The position numbers and the translations under genes were made by a program. From Leishmania infantum JPCM5 (Eukaryota; Euglenozoa; Kinetoplastea; Trypanosomatida; Trypanosomatidae), in NCBI RefSeq assembly GCF_000002875.2, contig NC_009416.2, positions 441,501-505,500 on the forward strand: a stretch of DNA of 64,000 nt, given 5' to 3'. Positions 47,646-57,839 of the stretch are shown piece by piece; within the stretch, counting starts at the first letter, position 1, and each line of letters opens with the position of its first letter. The notes beneath the pieces were generated by a model, which saw nothing but the letters and a program-made list of their open reading frames with translations, was not told the DNA's origin and did no database searches.

Positions 47646-49268
47646 ATGGGTGGGCCACCGGGGTCACAGGTGGCGCAGAAGAAACCAAACCGACCACGGC
47701 ACAAAAAACAGGAGGGTGTAAGCGAAAATGGTGCCAGCGCCAAGGGAGCAACGACGCTTGCCTCTTCCAATGGATGTGGCGTCACAGCTATGCAGGCTGC
47801 TGCGTCGCCGTCGCCGTTTCAGCCACCACGCCAGCCTAACGTGTACACCGACTGCGCACCGCTGCGAGAGCTGTACGACCAAGTTCGACTGAGTGAATGC
47901 GGCCTCCACGGCATTAGTGTCAGGGGCGGTGCTGGTCGACCGCGAAGGCGGGAGGAAAAGGGACGCCCCTTCACGCTTCAGCAATCCTTCAGCGAATTGC
48001 CGTACCCGCGTGGGATAATGAACAACAGCAACTTCTGCTTCATGAATTCGATGCTGCAGGCACTCATGTTCATTCCCTCCTTTGCGCAACTGACCGTCTC
48101 CGTCAGCTGTGATGCGCAGGCACGCCAGCTGTGCCCCACGCTGGCGACCCTTGGAAAGTGGACACTTCAGTACTGGAAGCCCGGTTTCACGCGGCTAGCG
48201 ATGATAGCCCCAACGTTGATGCCGCGCTTGCCTGCTGGTGCCAACAACAGTAACAGCGGCGCTCCTCGGTCGGCCGTGGTGCCCGCCTCGCAGCGGATCC
48301 TTGACGGCTCTGTGCAGGAGGACGCGCAGGAGTTTCTGCAGAAGTTGCTAGAGCGTGTGCATGAAGAGCTGGTGGGTCTCGAGGAAGCTTTTCAGCAGGC
48401 CGACGCGTCTGAAGCGGCGACGGAGAGCGAAATGGGGTTGATTGCCCCTGCTGCCACCACCACCACCGCCAGTGGCGGTGGTGGTGGTGGTGGTGGTGGT
48501 GGCCGCGCCGATGCTCCGGACGACGCGACCGCCTCGACCTTCCACAAGAAGGGCTGGACGTTTGTGAAGGGAAAGGAGAAGCTGGCGGTGCGGGAGCACG
48601 AGGATGTGCAAGGGCAGTCGAAACTGCTGGCAAGTATCTTTGGTGGAACGCTGGAGAGCCACTTGCAGGGGAAGCAGCGCCAGCGCGACCGCGTGTCAGT
48701 GCTCATCGAGAGGTACTACTGTCTCCCCGTCGACGTTGGCTTTGCGCCGGAGTGTACCGTTGAGCAAGCTCTCGAGCGCACCTTCATGACAGAGCGGATC
48801 TATGACAGCGAGCATGAGAAAAAACTCAAGAAGACTCTCCGCCTCGGCCGTCTGCCCTCCGTTCTCTTTCTGCAGCTGCGCCGCTGGGCCGTGACGCGCG
48901 AGGGCGAGCTCGTGAAGCTCGACAACGTTGTGCGTATCAAGCGCACCTTGCTGATTCCTCGTACCATCTGCGCTGATGAGACACTTGGCAACACCGAGCG
49001 AGCGTACCGTCTCCTGTCGGTTGTGTGCCATCGCGGTGACGCCGTTAGTCGGGGGCACTATGTCACCTACTTAGTGCACCATGCCGCGACCCCAGCCGTC
49101 CTGAAGGTGCAGTCGAGTGAGCCGGGCAACAAGGACACTGCAATCCTGCGTTCGCCGCCTGACGCGGCGACAGTGATTCTCTGCAATGACGCCAACATTT
49201 CTGTGTGTCCAGCAAAGAACATGGAGAAGGAGACCATGTACTTTCTCGTCTACCAGAAGACAAGCTGA
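47646..49268 (+). CDS. Ubiquitin carboxyl-terminal hydrolase, USP10-like (peptidase C19)
   Basis: 540 residues. Cysteine deubiquitinase that removes ubiquitin from proteins. Catalytic boxes: cysteine box GIMNNSNFCFMNSMLQAL with C131 (the usual GN of this box is changed to SN), QEDAQEFL...RVHEELVGLEE as in USP10/Ubp3, and the histidine box GDAVSRGHYVTYL with H471. The acidic partner is probably D515 in LCNDANISV, an uncommon form of this box. Helical fingers and palm segments are visible (RLPSVLFLQLRRWAV..., RIKRTLLIP). Between the Cys and His boxes is a polar insert with a poly-Gly run encoded by GGT repeats at ~48474-48500. Residues ~1-90 are a disordered N-terminal extension. USP10/Ubp3 relatives act in trafficking, ribosome quality control and stress. 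ATG 47646 is used because a splice acceptor lies 30 nt upstream; the open frame upstream lacks an ATG. Confidence 0.9.
   Translation: MGGPPGSQVAQKKPNRPRHKKQEGVSENGASAKGATTLASSNGCGVTAMQAAASPSPFQPPRQPNVYTDCAPLRELYDQVRLSECGLHGISVRGGAGRPRRREEKGRPFTLQQSFSELPYPRGIMNNSNFCFMNSMLQALMFIPSFAQLTVSVSCDAQARQLCPTLATLGKWTLQYWKPGFTRLAMIAPTLMPRLPAGANNSNSGAPRSAVVPASQRILDGSVQEDAQEFLQKLLERVHEELVGLEEAFQQADASEAATESEMGLIAPAATTTTASGGGGGGGGGGRADAPDDATASTFHKKGWTFVKGKEKLAVREHEDVQGQSKLLASIFGGTLESHLQGKQRQRDRVSVLIERYYCLPVDVGFAPECTVEQALERTFMTERIYDSEHEKKLKKTLRLGRLPSVLFLQLRRWAVTREGELVKLDNVVRIKRTLLIPRTICADETLGNTERAYRLLSVVCHRGDAVSRGHYVTYLVHHAATPAVLKVQSSEPGNKDTAILRSPPDAATVILCNDANISVCPAKNMEKETMYFLVYQKTS
48454..48490. repeat. CCA/GGT inverted repeat in USP coding region
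   Basis: Left arm (CCA)n-CCGCC at 48454-48470 and right arm GGCGG-(TGG)n at 48474-48490 are perfect 17-bp complements separated by AGT. It encodes Thr-Thr-Thr-Thr-Ala-Ser-Gly... in the insert between catalytic boxes. The trinucleotide GGT tract continues to ~48500. Confidence 0.85.
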
Positions 49269-50268
49269 TATGCCCCCCCCTCCCCGCTTCCCCCAACCCC
49301 TCCAACCTTGAACGGCAACGGCTGTTTTTTTTTGTCTTGTGTGCTTTTTTGTTTTTGTTGCGCGTCGCGTATGTGTCTGTGCTCGTCGCTATCCAACGGT
49401 GGTTTGGGCTTCCTGTGTGCGCGTTTTCGTCCCGTAGCAAAAGGTTTTGTTTTCTTTTTCGGGCCTGCGCGACTGTTTGATCGGCCACATACATCGTGTA
49501 CCTGTATTCAAGTTTCACCATCTCGTTGCACCCTCGCGTTCGGCAACGCACCGCGCTCTTGATTAGGGAGAGATGAAGCTACCGCTTTCCTCACGTTTCC
49601 CTTTGGCTCGTTTTGCAGCTCGTTCGCTGCTCTCTCCCCACATGAAATCACGAAAAGGAGAAGGAGTGATGTTTCGCTCGCTCGCTCGCTCTGCCACGGC
49701 GAGCGTTACAGTCAAAGAGCCTTCTGCGCACAGAATCGTGTGTGTGTGTGTGTGTGTCTGCAGAAGTGTTTCTGCGTTTCGCTCCTGTTCATCAATCCCG
49801 TTTATACTGTCTCCACTTCTCCTTCCTTCCCCCTCTCTATCCCCCATTATTTCATGTGCCTATTGCATCCCACGCACACGACTTTTCGACGCCAACGGCA
49901 AACTGTGCCGCACATGTTCTCGCTTCTCCGCGCTCGATCGTCGGCCCATCAGATTGCCTCGATCCTAGATCACCGTCTTTTTCTCGTTGTCCTGTTCAGT
50001 CTGTTTTTTTTTTTTGCGTGTGTGTACTCTAACCGTAGTTCAAGGCGTATGTGTGTGTGTGTGTGTGCTCGAGTTTGCCTGGTGTTGTCGTCACAGCAGC
50101 TGTCGAATCACGCATACATCACCACCACTTTCATTCCTGCCTCGAAAAAAAAAAAACAGACGCATAAAGCCACAGACATCGGCGAGGTAGAAGCGCAGCC
50201 GCGGGTTTCGCCTTTTCTCTTCCCATCGACTTTGTTGACCTCCCGCCTTGCAATCCAGTCAGGGCACC
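49269..50268. other. Spacer between USP and first Sec14 gene
   Basis: No gene is supported. T-runs occur near 49325-49333 and 50005-50015, (GT)n at ~49740-49757 and ~50049-50067, and an A-run at ~50145-50156. A short pyrimidine tract ends at AG 50257-50258, 11 nt before the ATG; an earlier AG may instead be used. Confidence 0.65.
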
Positions 50269-51705
50269 ATGTCCACGTTTGCCCTTGAACCCTTGCCGCT
50301 TTTCCAGCCCATCACGGCCACGTCAGAGGAGCGCATCACGCAAGTTTTGGAGGCGCTGAGGGCGCAGCACAAGTCAACGTTTCCGCTGCTCTTCCAGCGC
50401 GCCTTGGATCGCGGCACAGCGGACTTGCCTACCCCGCAGAATGACCTTCGTCTTATGGCATACGCCTTCCTTGTCGCGCGACACTGGAACGTGGAGAAAG
50501 CGGTGAAGATGGCGAACGATGCATGCCTCTTCTTCGAGAAATTCCGCACCGGCAATGACTGGCTCTTGCCGTCTGCCTTTTCGATTCGTGGCTACGACCA
50601 GGCCAACGTGGCGGCCTGGACAAAGCAGCCCTTCGGAACAACGAACACGCCGCTCTACCGATGCATGCAGACGATGTCGCCACTGGTGCATGGCGGGTTT
50701 CACTACTGGGACCGTCGTGGCCTGCCGGTGCTCTACTGGCTCGTAGGGCGCATGGATACGCACTCGGTCCTCCGGAAACTGAAGCCGCATGTCCCGGTTG
50801 GCACCACGATCGAAGAGTTCTTTCAGCTATTTGGGGGCGGCATCATCGAGACGGGCTGGACACTCTGCAGGTACCAGGACGCCGTTCTTACAGCCCACCC
50901 GCAACCCGGGATCGACATGGGCGCACCGCGCCGCAACTTCTGCACCATCGTCGTGGACTGCAAAGGGTTAAGCTATAAGATTATCGACAGGCAACTGCTG
51001 GAAAAGACGAAGGCGACGCTGCAGCAGATGCATTGCGTGTTCGCCGACTGCATCCACCGCATCGTTGTCGTGAACTGCCCGCCCATGGTAAAGTTTGCCT
51101 ACAGACTCCTGAAATCCGCCATAGGCGAGGGTGTGCAGCAGAAGATCACGTTTGTGTCGCCAGAGAACACGACGGCGGCGCTCGACAGCGTCGTCGGCCT
51201 GGAGCGTGTGCCGGCCTTTCTTGGCGGCCACTGCCAATGTGAGGGCGGTTGCATTGCCTCGTACAACCCGAACACCGCCTTCAAGACCGAGGAGGCTGAC
51301 GATGAGGGTGACGTCACCACGGAGAACATCATCGTGGGCCCTGGCAAGAAGCACGAGAGAGTGTTTGAGCTGCAGCAGGGAGAGGAGGTGATTTGGGAGT
51401 TCTCGACGACGAAGGGCACCGATGTGCGCTTCTCAGTTATGTTCTACCCGAAGCAGCAAGGCGTGACGGCGCAGTCGAAGGGCGGAAGGGTGAGGGTGCG
51501 CATCGACAAGTCGGTAAAGCGCACAACGACCGAGAACCCGGTGGTGAAGCAGGAGAAACTGAAGGACGGTGCAGACAGCTACATGGCCCCGGAGGACGGC
51601 ATTCTGCAGCTTGTCTGGGACAACTCGAAGTCGATCGTGAGCGACAAGGGCATTCAGATGCGCGTCTACAAGTCGGAAGCGATTATGGAGTCGCCCGATG
51701 AGTAA
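50269..51705 (+). CDS. Sec14 (CRAL-TRIO) lipid-transfer protein with GOLD-like C-terminus, copy 1
   Basis: 478 residues. N-terminal CRAL-TRIO-N helix bundle (~60-95; LMAYAFLVARHWNVEKAVKMANDACLFF), a CRAL-TRIO lipid-binding fold (~140-330; FHYWDRRGLPVLYWLVGRMD, CTIVVDCKGLSYKII, IVVVNCPPMVKFAYRLLKSAIG) and the terminal gate sequence VPAFLGGHCQCEGGC (C322, C324, C328), the LGG-C-x-C form found in Sec14-like proteins including plant ones. A GOLD-like beta domain follows (~360-478; VFELQQGEEVIWEFSTTKGTDVRFSVMFYP), the combination found in SEC14L/patellin-type proteins. The role is exchange or sensing of phosphatidylinositol, phosphatidylcholine or other hydrophobic ligands at Golgi/endosome membranes; the ligand is unknown. 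ATG 50269 (MSTFALEP) was chosen as the first in-frame ATG. A related, longer gene follows at 54671. Confidence 0.9.
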   Translation: MSTFALEPLPLFQPITATSEERITQVLEALRAQHKSTFPLLFQRALDRGTADLPTPQNDLRLMAYAFLVARHWNVEKAVKMANDACLFFEKFRTGNDWLLPSAFSIRGYDQANVAAWTKQPFGTTNTPLYRCMQTMSPLVHGGFHYWDRRGLPVLYWLVGRMDTHSVLRKLKPHVPVGTTIEEFFQLFGGGIIETGWTLCRYQDAVLTAHPQPGIDMGAPRRNFCTIVVDCKGLSYKIIDRQLLEKTKATLQQMHCVFADCIHRIVVVNCPPMVKFAYRLLKSAIGEGVQQKITFVSPENTTAALDSVVGLERVPAFLGGHCQCEGGCIASYNPNTAFKTEEADDEGDVTTENIIVGPGKKHERVFELQQGEEVIWEFSTTKGTDVRFSVMFYPKQQGVTAQSKGGRVRVRIDKSVKRTTTENPVVKQEKLKDGADSYMAPEDGILQLVWDNSKSIVSDKGIQMRVYKSEAIMESPDE

Positions 51706-52551
51706 AGCAGTCCAGTAAGCGATGCAAGGTGTGTATTTCCTCTTCTCTGTCGCTGCTGAGCTCTTTTGCGGGTCTCTCCCCGTGTGGTGTCTGCGTGTGA
51801 GATGTGGGTGTGCGTGGAGGGGGTGCAATATTTCGTTTGACACTCTCAGCCCCACCCTGGCGGAGGGCAGCTACACCTCCGCACCCTTTCACACGACACG
51901 CTTTCGGTCAAGGGTTGGAAACGGAGGTGTACGCCGAGACAAACGAGCCTCGCTCATGCCACGGCGGCCTTTTTCCACTGGTTGACCATGGAGTGCGATG
52001 CGGCGTCCTACCTAGCTTCCCCTTCGTTTAATTGTGTCTCCTCCTTCAGTTTTGCAGGCTCGACCGTTTTCGCTGTGCTGCACTTCCTTATACGCTAGCC
52101 CCCGTCTTGCACGCGTGCACACAAAAATACCTTATCTTTCCTGCACGCGTCCCTCTCCTCCTCATTCGCCTTACGTCTTCACCATTATCTCTTCATTTCT
52201 GTTGCAGCGTATTTTTTTTCTTCTTTCGCTGCGAGCACGTGGGAACACACGCACACGATGAAAAGTCGTTTTGTCATGAACCGGTGAGGAACTCGGCTTG
52301 GGATACATTAGGTGCGCATGTGGCCGTGTGCGCGTGTGAGTCTTCCCGTTGTCTTGTTGTATGTGTGTATGTGTGTGCTTGTATGCCGTCTTTTCTGCAA
52401 ACGCCCTTCTCGTTCTGTGCACAAGGATGAGCATGTATGATATGAGGTGTGGCAGTATTTTTTTTTTCGGCGGGGGTTTGGGGTTTTTGTGTGCTGTGTT
52501 CCGTGCAGCTTGCAATGTCTTTTTTTTTTGCTCGTTACTTCCTCAGCTGCA
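51706..52551. other. Spacer, part 1, between Sec14 genes
   Basis: No gene is supported. GT-rich and pyrimidine-rich 3' UTR DNA; a T-run at 52520-52529 is the complement of an A-run just beyond the minus-strand 3' end of the retroposon fragment at 52552. Confidence 0.6.
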
Positions 52552-52881
52552 TTACGGAACGCAGCGGCTTGAAGCAACTTGGATGGGAGGGGGGGGGGCA
52601 TGGCATCCCAGCATGGTGTGCAGGCTCTCTCCGAGAGCCCTGACCTGCAGCTGGCGAAGTGCCTCCTGGAGCTCATCCGGCACGCGCCTCTGCCCAGCCC
52701 CTATTCCCCGCATGGCAGACGCCGATGCTTTTCGCCCTCGAGCAGCACCCTGGACGCGACTGGCTTGGGTGAAGGCGTGCGATGCGCCCACGTCTCTGTC
52801 TGACGCCCGAGGCGCATCACGTGTGCGAAGAAGGGACGAGAACCTCTTGCTAGACGCATGGCCCCGATTCGACGGCAGGGC
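52552..52881 (-). mobile_element. SIDER2-like retroposon fragment, copy 2
   Basis: Near-identical to 17992-18317, in the same orientation 34.5 kb away. The G-run (52595-52605 region) is about two longer than in copy 1. On the minus strand the homologous end is followed after ~20 nt by an A-run (T-run 52520-52529 on +), a plausible retroposon tail, which sets the element strand. There is no intact reading frame. It lies in the 3' UTR region of the first Sec14 gene but antisense to it. Confidence 0.65.
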
Positions 52882-54670
52882 TGTTCAAATTTCTCGTGGA
52901 GGAATGACACGTTGAGGAAGTGAAATGTACTTCCCTGTGCCCGTGGGCCGTTCTGTGTGTATAATGCCTTTTTTTGTTTGCTTTGTCTTGTGCTGCTCAT
53001 GTGTTTATGCAACCCCTTTCTTTTGTGTGTGTGTGTGTGCGTGGCCATGCGTACCATCGTTGATCCCTACTCGTGCCAGTATGTGTGCGTGTTGGCGAAT
53101 GCCCTGTATTCTTTATTATTATGTATTCGTTTCTTTTTTTTTGCGTTGTGAACTGCTTCCGTCCCCATCCACGTCTCTCCATGTCTCCATACTGTGCATA
53201 CCCATTCATCCTCATCATTCTTTTTTTTTCCGGCCTGCTCTTGAGCTCTGTGCCGGCGTGCATACTTGCATCCGCCCGCGCCGAACATCTGGGGCATGAT
53301 GACAAGAGTGCTTGGCGATGCGGTGGTGTCGCAAACGAAGGGCATCTCTTTCTCTTGATACCTGTTCGTCCTTTGCAGCACTTCACCGTTTCCATACTAA
53401 GCTCGCATACATGACTTCACAGTTGTTGAGTCTTTTCCTTTCCCTTCTCTCGTCTCTGTCTATACGTCCTCCTCCTCCTCCCTCTCGCTCCCCCTCTCTT
53501 TCCTTCTCTTGGCTCCGATTTCGTTTCTTTGTTCGACTCTCCTCCTTTATGTCTCCTTGGCTTCCTTTCCTTTCCACATTCCTTTACTTGTTTTTTGTAT
53601 GACTACCACTGCTCCTCCTCCTTTTTGGGGAGGCGGGGCGGAGGGGGGGTAGGTGGGCGTGTCAAAAGATGTGCGTATCGACTTCATTTTTTGTGTGTGT
53701 TTCTGCACTTCCCTCAAGCCCGCCCCCTCGCTCGTGCGATCAGCATGAGTTCGGGGGGAGGAGAGGATAGACGTTTTTTGTGCGCGTGGTTGTCCGTCTC
53801 GCTCTCTCATTTTGGTGGGCGGGCGTGGTATCGTGCGGGCGCCTCCTTTGAATGATGTGAATGTTTGCGCACACGGGCCCACGTAGGCCTGTGTGCATGC
53901 ATGTGCTTCGCGCAAAATGTGCTTTTCGACGAATATATCTCTGCGTCTATATATGTGTGTGTGCGTTACCTCGCATGTATGGAGTGGCGGCTGCTGAATG
54001 CGAGAGCGGCGCAACGCGACATACAGTCTTCCCACCAAGTCACAAGGTAATCGACAGGCCTTCTGTTTTCCTCACGGAGAGGAGGGGTAAAAAAAAGAAG
54101 AGATGTTGGCTTGTGAACAGAAAAAAAAAAGAGACGGCACTACTTGTGCTTTCTCATCGCATCTATCGGCTCTTCGGGTGGTGTCTGCCCTTCCTCTTCG
54201 CTTTTTTTTCGTTCCGCTCGCCCTTTTCCATTTCTCGTACGTGCGGGACGACGCCACAACATTCCTTCAACCCGCACATATATCCTCTCCTCATCTCTTT
54301 CGCCTTTCTCATCAACTTGGTTAGCCTTCGCGCTTGCCACCCATATTTGCGTCGCGCAATCCCTCTCCGTCACTACTACAACCGGTGCGGCGCTCCCTGT
54401 CCTTCTCTGTCGCTACGTGGTCTCGTCTCGCTTGTGCGCACAGGCGCGCGTGTGCGCGCTTATTTTCTTTTCATTTCGTAGTGCTATTCTTCTCCGCGCC
54501 ACCGGCACGTTAGTGCTGCTGCTACCAACTGGCGTATTGCACAGTGGTGGCTCTGGTGTGTCTGTGTGTATGGACGAGGGAGGGTGTGCCAGCCTCTTTA
54601 AAAAGAAGCACCGCCTTCCTATTCCCATCGGGTGTGTTAGCATTTGTGTGTTGCTCTACTTCGCTCACAG
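52882..54670. other. Spacer, part 2, between Sec14 genes
   Basis: No gene is supported in ~1.8 kb. T-runs occur near 53221-53229 and A-runs near 54120-54130. Pyrimidine-rich DNA precedes the second Sec14 gene, with an AG directly before its ATG (54669-54670) and others further upstream. Confidence 0.6.
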
Positions 54671-56971
54671 ATGAACGGCACACAGTCGCTGAAGGTCGAG
54701 CGATTCGACACCTCCTACAAGGATAGCGACCTGCTCTCGTCCGCCACAGACAGTATCGACCTCGATCACAAGGATGAGCATCAGGTAACGGATGCGATCA
54801 AGACCCTCCAGCAACTCTTGAAGAGGGCTACGGTGAATGGCACCACGTCGACGACCTCCATGGACGCGGCCGCGGACAGCGCAGCTGCCATGGAATACCT
54901 CGCCGACTTTTCCTATGGCCTGACGCCCGGCGAGGCGCGTTATATTGTGTACCGGTTCCTCAAGGCTAATGGGATGAACATACCACGGGCTCTCGAGCAA
55001 ATGATGCGGTCCGCCGAGCGGCGCAGGAAGCAGAACCTCAACAATATGGCGCTGTTTCCGTGTATTATTCCCATGAGCGGATTTAATGAGCAGACGGTAT
55101 GCTATAAGCTACGGCTCCCTTTTATTAGCAACATCTCCGGCAAGCGCTACCTGGACGCCGAGGGTCGACTTCGACTGGAGCATGAGCAGTTGGACCACTG
55201 CAACGCGCATTACGAGGATCCCTACACCAGTTTCATGACGACTGACGTGGCGGCCGACTCAAGGCAGCCAAGCCCAGACAGCAGCGACTGCCTATCTTCA
55301 CGACCCGCCATGAGCGCGCCTCAAGTGGCCTCCTCCTCGCCGATACCCCCCGTCGGTCCTGCAAACTGGAAGGCGACCCTTGAGGGGGATGGCAGTGCAG
55401 AATGGAAGCGAGACGCCGAGTCGCAGAGGAACTCCCTCTCGCCGAAGGAGCACCGGCGCAGGAGCGATGAGAAAAAAAGCAGCGGAGCCAGGTGGCGCTC
55501 CTTCATTTCCCTCATTCCTTTTCTCCGTCATCAAGGCACCGGCTGCCTGCCAAATGCGTCAGCCTCGCACCTGCGGAACATGTCGACCGTTACATCCGAA
55601 ACAAGGAGGCACACCGGCTTCCACTCCATCCTATCCACGTGCAGCGGCAGCGATTGCGGGAACAGCGGCGCGCGCGAGCAGAACTATGAGACACCGGAGA
55701 TGGAAGAGGAGGAGAAACTCCTCAACGCGGCGGGTGTGGCAGTGCCGTTGACGGCAACACCCAGCACCCTTTACGCCGACTGTCTCAATTTCCACGGGCT
55801 CTTGGAGCCGATCGTTGCAGTCATTACAAAGCACGCGCCATTTGCATTCCACTACTGGGACCTTGAGGGGCGTCCTGTCATGTACTGCCGCCTTGGCAGA
55901 ATGCACTCGAAGAAGCTGATGCAGGAGCTGTTTGCGCTGACCCCGATCGATGCCGAGCCGCGCGCACTGGCGTTGCTGTTTAACACGTACGCTCTACTAG
56001 TGCTGGAGCAGCTGATCCGCTTCTGCAACCGCCGAAACCGTGAGGGCGACGAGATTCGCGATGACCTGCTGCCGCAGTCGCAGCTCGGGAGTACACAACG
56101 CCAGCAGGGTGAGCCATGCCCAACCACCACCACCGGTGCCATGCTTCGCAGAAGGCCACTTGTCGGCTCGTGTACTGTTGTCGTCGACTGTGCTGGGCTA
56201 CAGATTCGACGATATCTGTACAAGCCGCTGCTGCTTATGGTGCGTTCAATTGTTCGAATGAACATGCGCGACTTCCCGGAGCTGATGCACCATGTGTATG
56301 TTACCAACTGCACGAACGCTGTGAGCTTATCGTACCTGATGCTGCGCGGCATACTTTCGAGAGCGACGCGGGAGAAGGTGACGTTTTGTAGTAAGAGCAA
56401 CACGGCTGCCACGTTGTGCGAGTGCATCCGCAGCGATCTGGTACCACAGGAGTTGGGGGGCAAGTGCCAGTGTCCCGGCGGCTGCATTTCGTCCATGGAT
56501 GCAACGCCGGACGACGTCCACTCCGCGACGCTCAGCCGCAGCTTCGGTGACGCACCCTCGAGCGTTACAACGCAATGCGGCGACACTTGCACCGAGCAGG
56601 TAACGCAGCGGTTGGGTGGGGAGGGGCTCTTCTTTCACCCTCTCCACTACACTGCCGAGAGGCTTGTGCTCAAGGCGCGAGAGTCGCGCAAGCTGTCTTT
56701 TGGAATGGGCGCGGGGAGCGAAATCATTTGGGAATTCGCGGTGAAGCACAAGCGCGACGTGTTCTTCTCGGCTGTCTTCGTCTCCGCCGGCAACGACGGC
56801 GCGATGCTGTCGCTGGTGCCGCGCCGACGAGTTCAGAATGAGGCGGGCCACTACATTTGCCCCTCGATCGGGGCAGTCATCTTTGAGTGGAGCAACAAGC
56901 ACCATTTCTTTACTCGATGTCGGCTGAGCTTGAAGGTGTACCGCGAGGAGCGGCCGGTCGGCTCCATGTGA
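54671..56971 (+). CDS. Sec14 (CRAL-TRIO) lipid-transfer protein with GOLD-like C-terminus, copy 2, with long insert
   Basis: 766 residues, paralogous to the gene at 50269. The CRAL-TRIO-N region is at ~85-180 (TPGEARYIVYRFLKANGMNIPRALEQMM). The lipid-binding fold (~390-605) contains FHYWDLEGRPVMYCRLGRM, a TVVVDCAGLQIRRYL strand, HHVYVTNCTNAVSLSYLMLRGIL and the end motif LGGKCQCPGGC (C599, C601, C605). The GOLD-like part is at ~650-766 (VLKARESRKLSFGMGAGSEIIWEFAVKHKRDVFFSAVFV). Compared with copy 1 there is a large low-complexity insert at ~200-370 between the N-bundle and the fold, rich in Ser and basic residues (KEHRRRSDEKKSSG), and a second short insert at ~465-510. The end HFFTRCRLSLKVYREE is GOLD-like. 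The start is ATG 54671 (MNGTQSLKVERFD). The two genes probably arose by tandem duplication followed by divergence. Confidence 0.9.
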   Translation: MNGTQSLKVERFDTSYKDSDLLSSATDSIDLDHKDEHQVTDAIKTLQQLLKRATVNGTTSTTSMDAAADSAAAMEYLADFSYGLTPGEARYIVYRFLKANGMNIPRALEQMMRSAERRRKQNLNNMALFPCIIPMSGFNEQTVCYKLRLPFISNISGKRYLDAEGRLRLEHEQLDHCNAHYEDPYTSFMTTDVAADSRQPSPDSSDCLSSRPAMSAPQVASSSPIPPVGPANWKATLEGDGSAEWKRDAESQRNSLSPKEHRRRSDEKKSSGARWRSFISLIPFLRHQGTGCLPNASASHLRNMSTVTSETRRHTGFHSILSTCSGSDCGNSGAREQNYETPEMEEEEKLLNAAGVAVPLTATPSTLYADCLNFHGLLEPIVAVITKHAPFAFHYWDLEGRPVMYCRLGRMHSKKLMQELFALTPIDAEPRALALLFNTYALLVLEQLIRFCNRRNREGDEIRDDLLPQSQLGSTQRQQGEPCPTTTTGAMLRRRPLVGSCTVVVDCAGLQIRRYLYKPLLLMVRSIVRMNMRDFPELMHHVYVTNCTNAVSLSYLMLRGILSRATREKVTFCSKSNTAATLCECIRSDLVPQELGGKCQCPGGCISSMDATPDDVHSATLSRSFGDAPSSVTTQCGDTCTEQVTQRLGGEGLFFHPLHYTAERLVLKARESRKLSFGMGAGSEIIWEFAVKHKRDVFFSAVFVSAGNDGAMLSLVPRRRVQNEAGHYICPSIGAVIFEWSNKHHFFTRCRLSLKVYREERPVGSM

Positions 56972-57839
56972 GAATGCGGCGCGCGAAGACGCGGCAGCGC
57001 GGCACGGACGCCTCTCCCAGAAGACCAGGACAAGGACTTTCGGAGACGAGGGGCCGGCGGCGCCGATTTTGCTGTCGGTGTGGAGGCATGCGCCGTGTCC
57101 TAAACAGCGTGTTGATTGGTCTCTGGTTGCTGGTGTGAGCATGCGGAGAGGGCGAGGAGGACTGGAAGGAGGAATGCCGTTGAGGGAGTGGCTTGCGCTG
57201 CCTGCGCACCGCAGTTGGTTCTTTCTCAAAACCCTCCTTCTCTTCTCGCGCTCAAGCGGCTATGGCTTCCTCCACGCAGATGGAAGCACGTCGGTCCCTC
57301 GCCACCGCTCTGCATCCATGAGCTTTCCCAGTCACCGAGGGAATCGGCGCGCCTGCACGAGAAATTCTCGACAGCGTTTTTTTTTTGTTTCTTTGTTTTT
57401 CGTGTGTCTGTGTGTTTGAAGGAGTCTCCAACAGCTGGCATGTGCGTGAGTTTGTTCTCCAGGGTGCGCGTGGGTTGATGATGGTGCAACAGTCGGGATT
57501 CGGACGCGTGTGAATGCTTCTATTCCTTCGCCAGTGTGTGTATGTGTGCATGTGAGAGAGACAGTTAGACCGAGGCCATGAGCGAGGCAGCATATTCGTC
57601 TACGCCGATCGGACTTCTGGAAGGGAGGGAGGGAGAGGGAGGTGACGTGTGCAAACAGGCCGCTGGCCACGATGAGCCACACCCGCTGGAGGAGCGCGGG
57701 CCCTTTTGCACGAGGGCACGGAGACGTGTGTGTATGCCCGTGTGTGTGTGCGGACGAGAGTGCGGAGCCACCCGTCCTTCCAGCTTCCTGTCGCACCTCC
57801 CCGTGGCGCCAGTGGTCCCCCTTCGCGCCCGGTATGCGG
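56972..57839. other. Spacer after second Sec14 gene
   Basis: No gene is supported in ~870 bp. It contains 3' UTR-like DNA with a T-run near 57378-57388 and (GT)n-rich stretches near 57540-57560. Confidence 0.6.
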
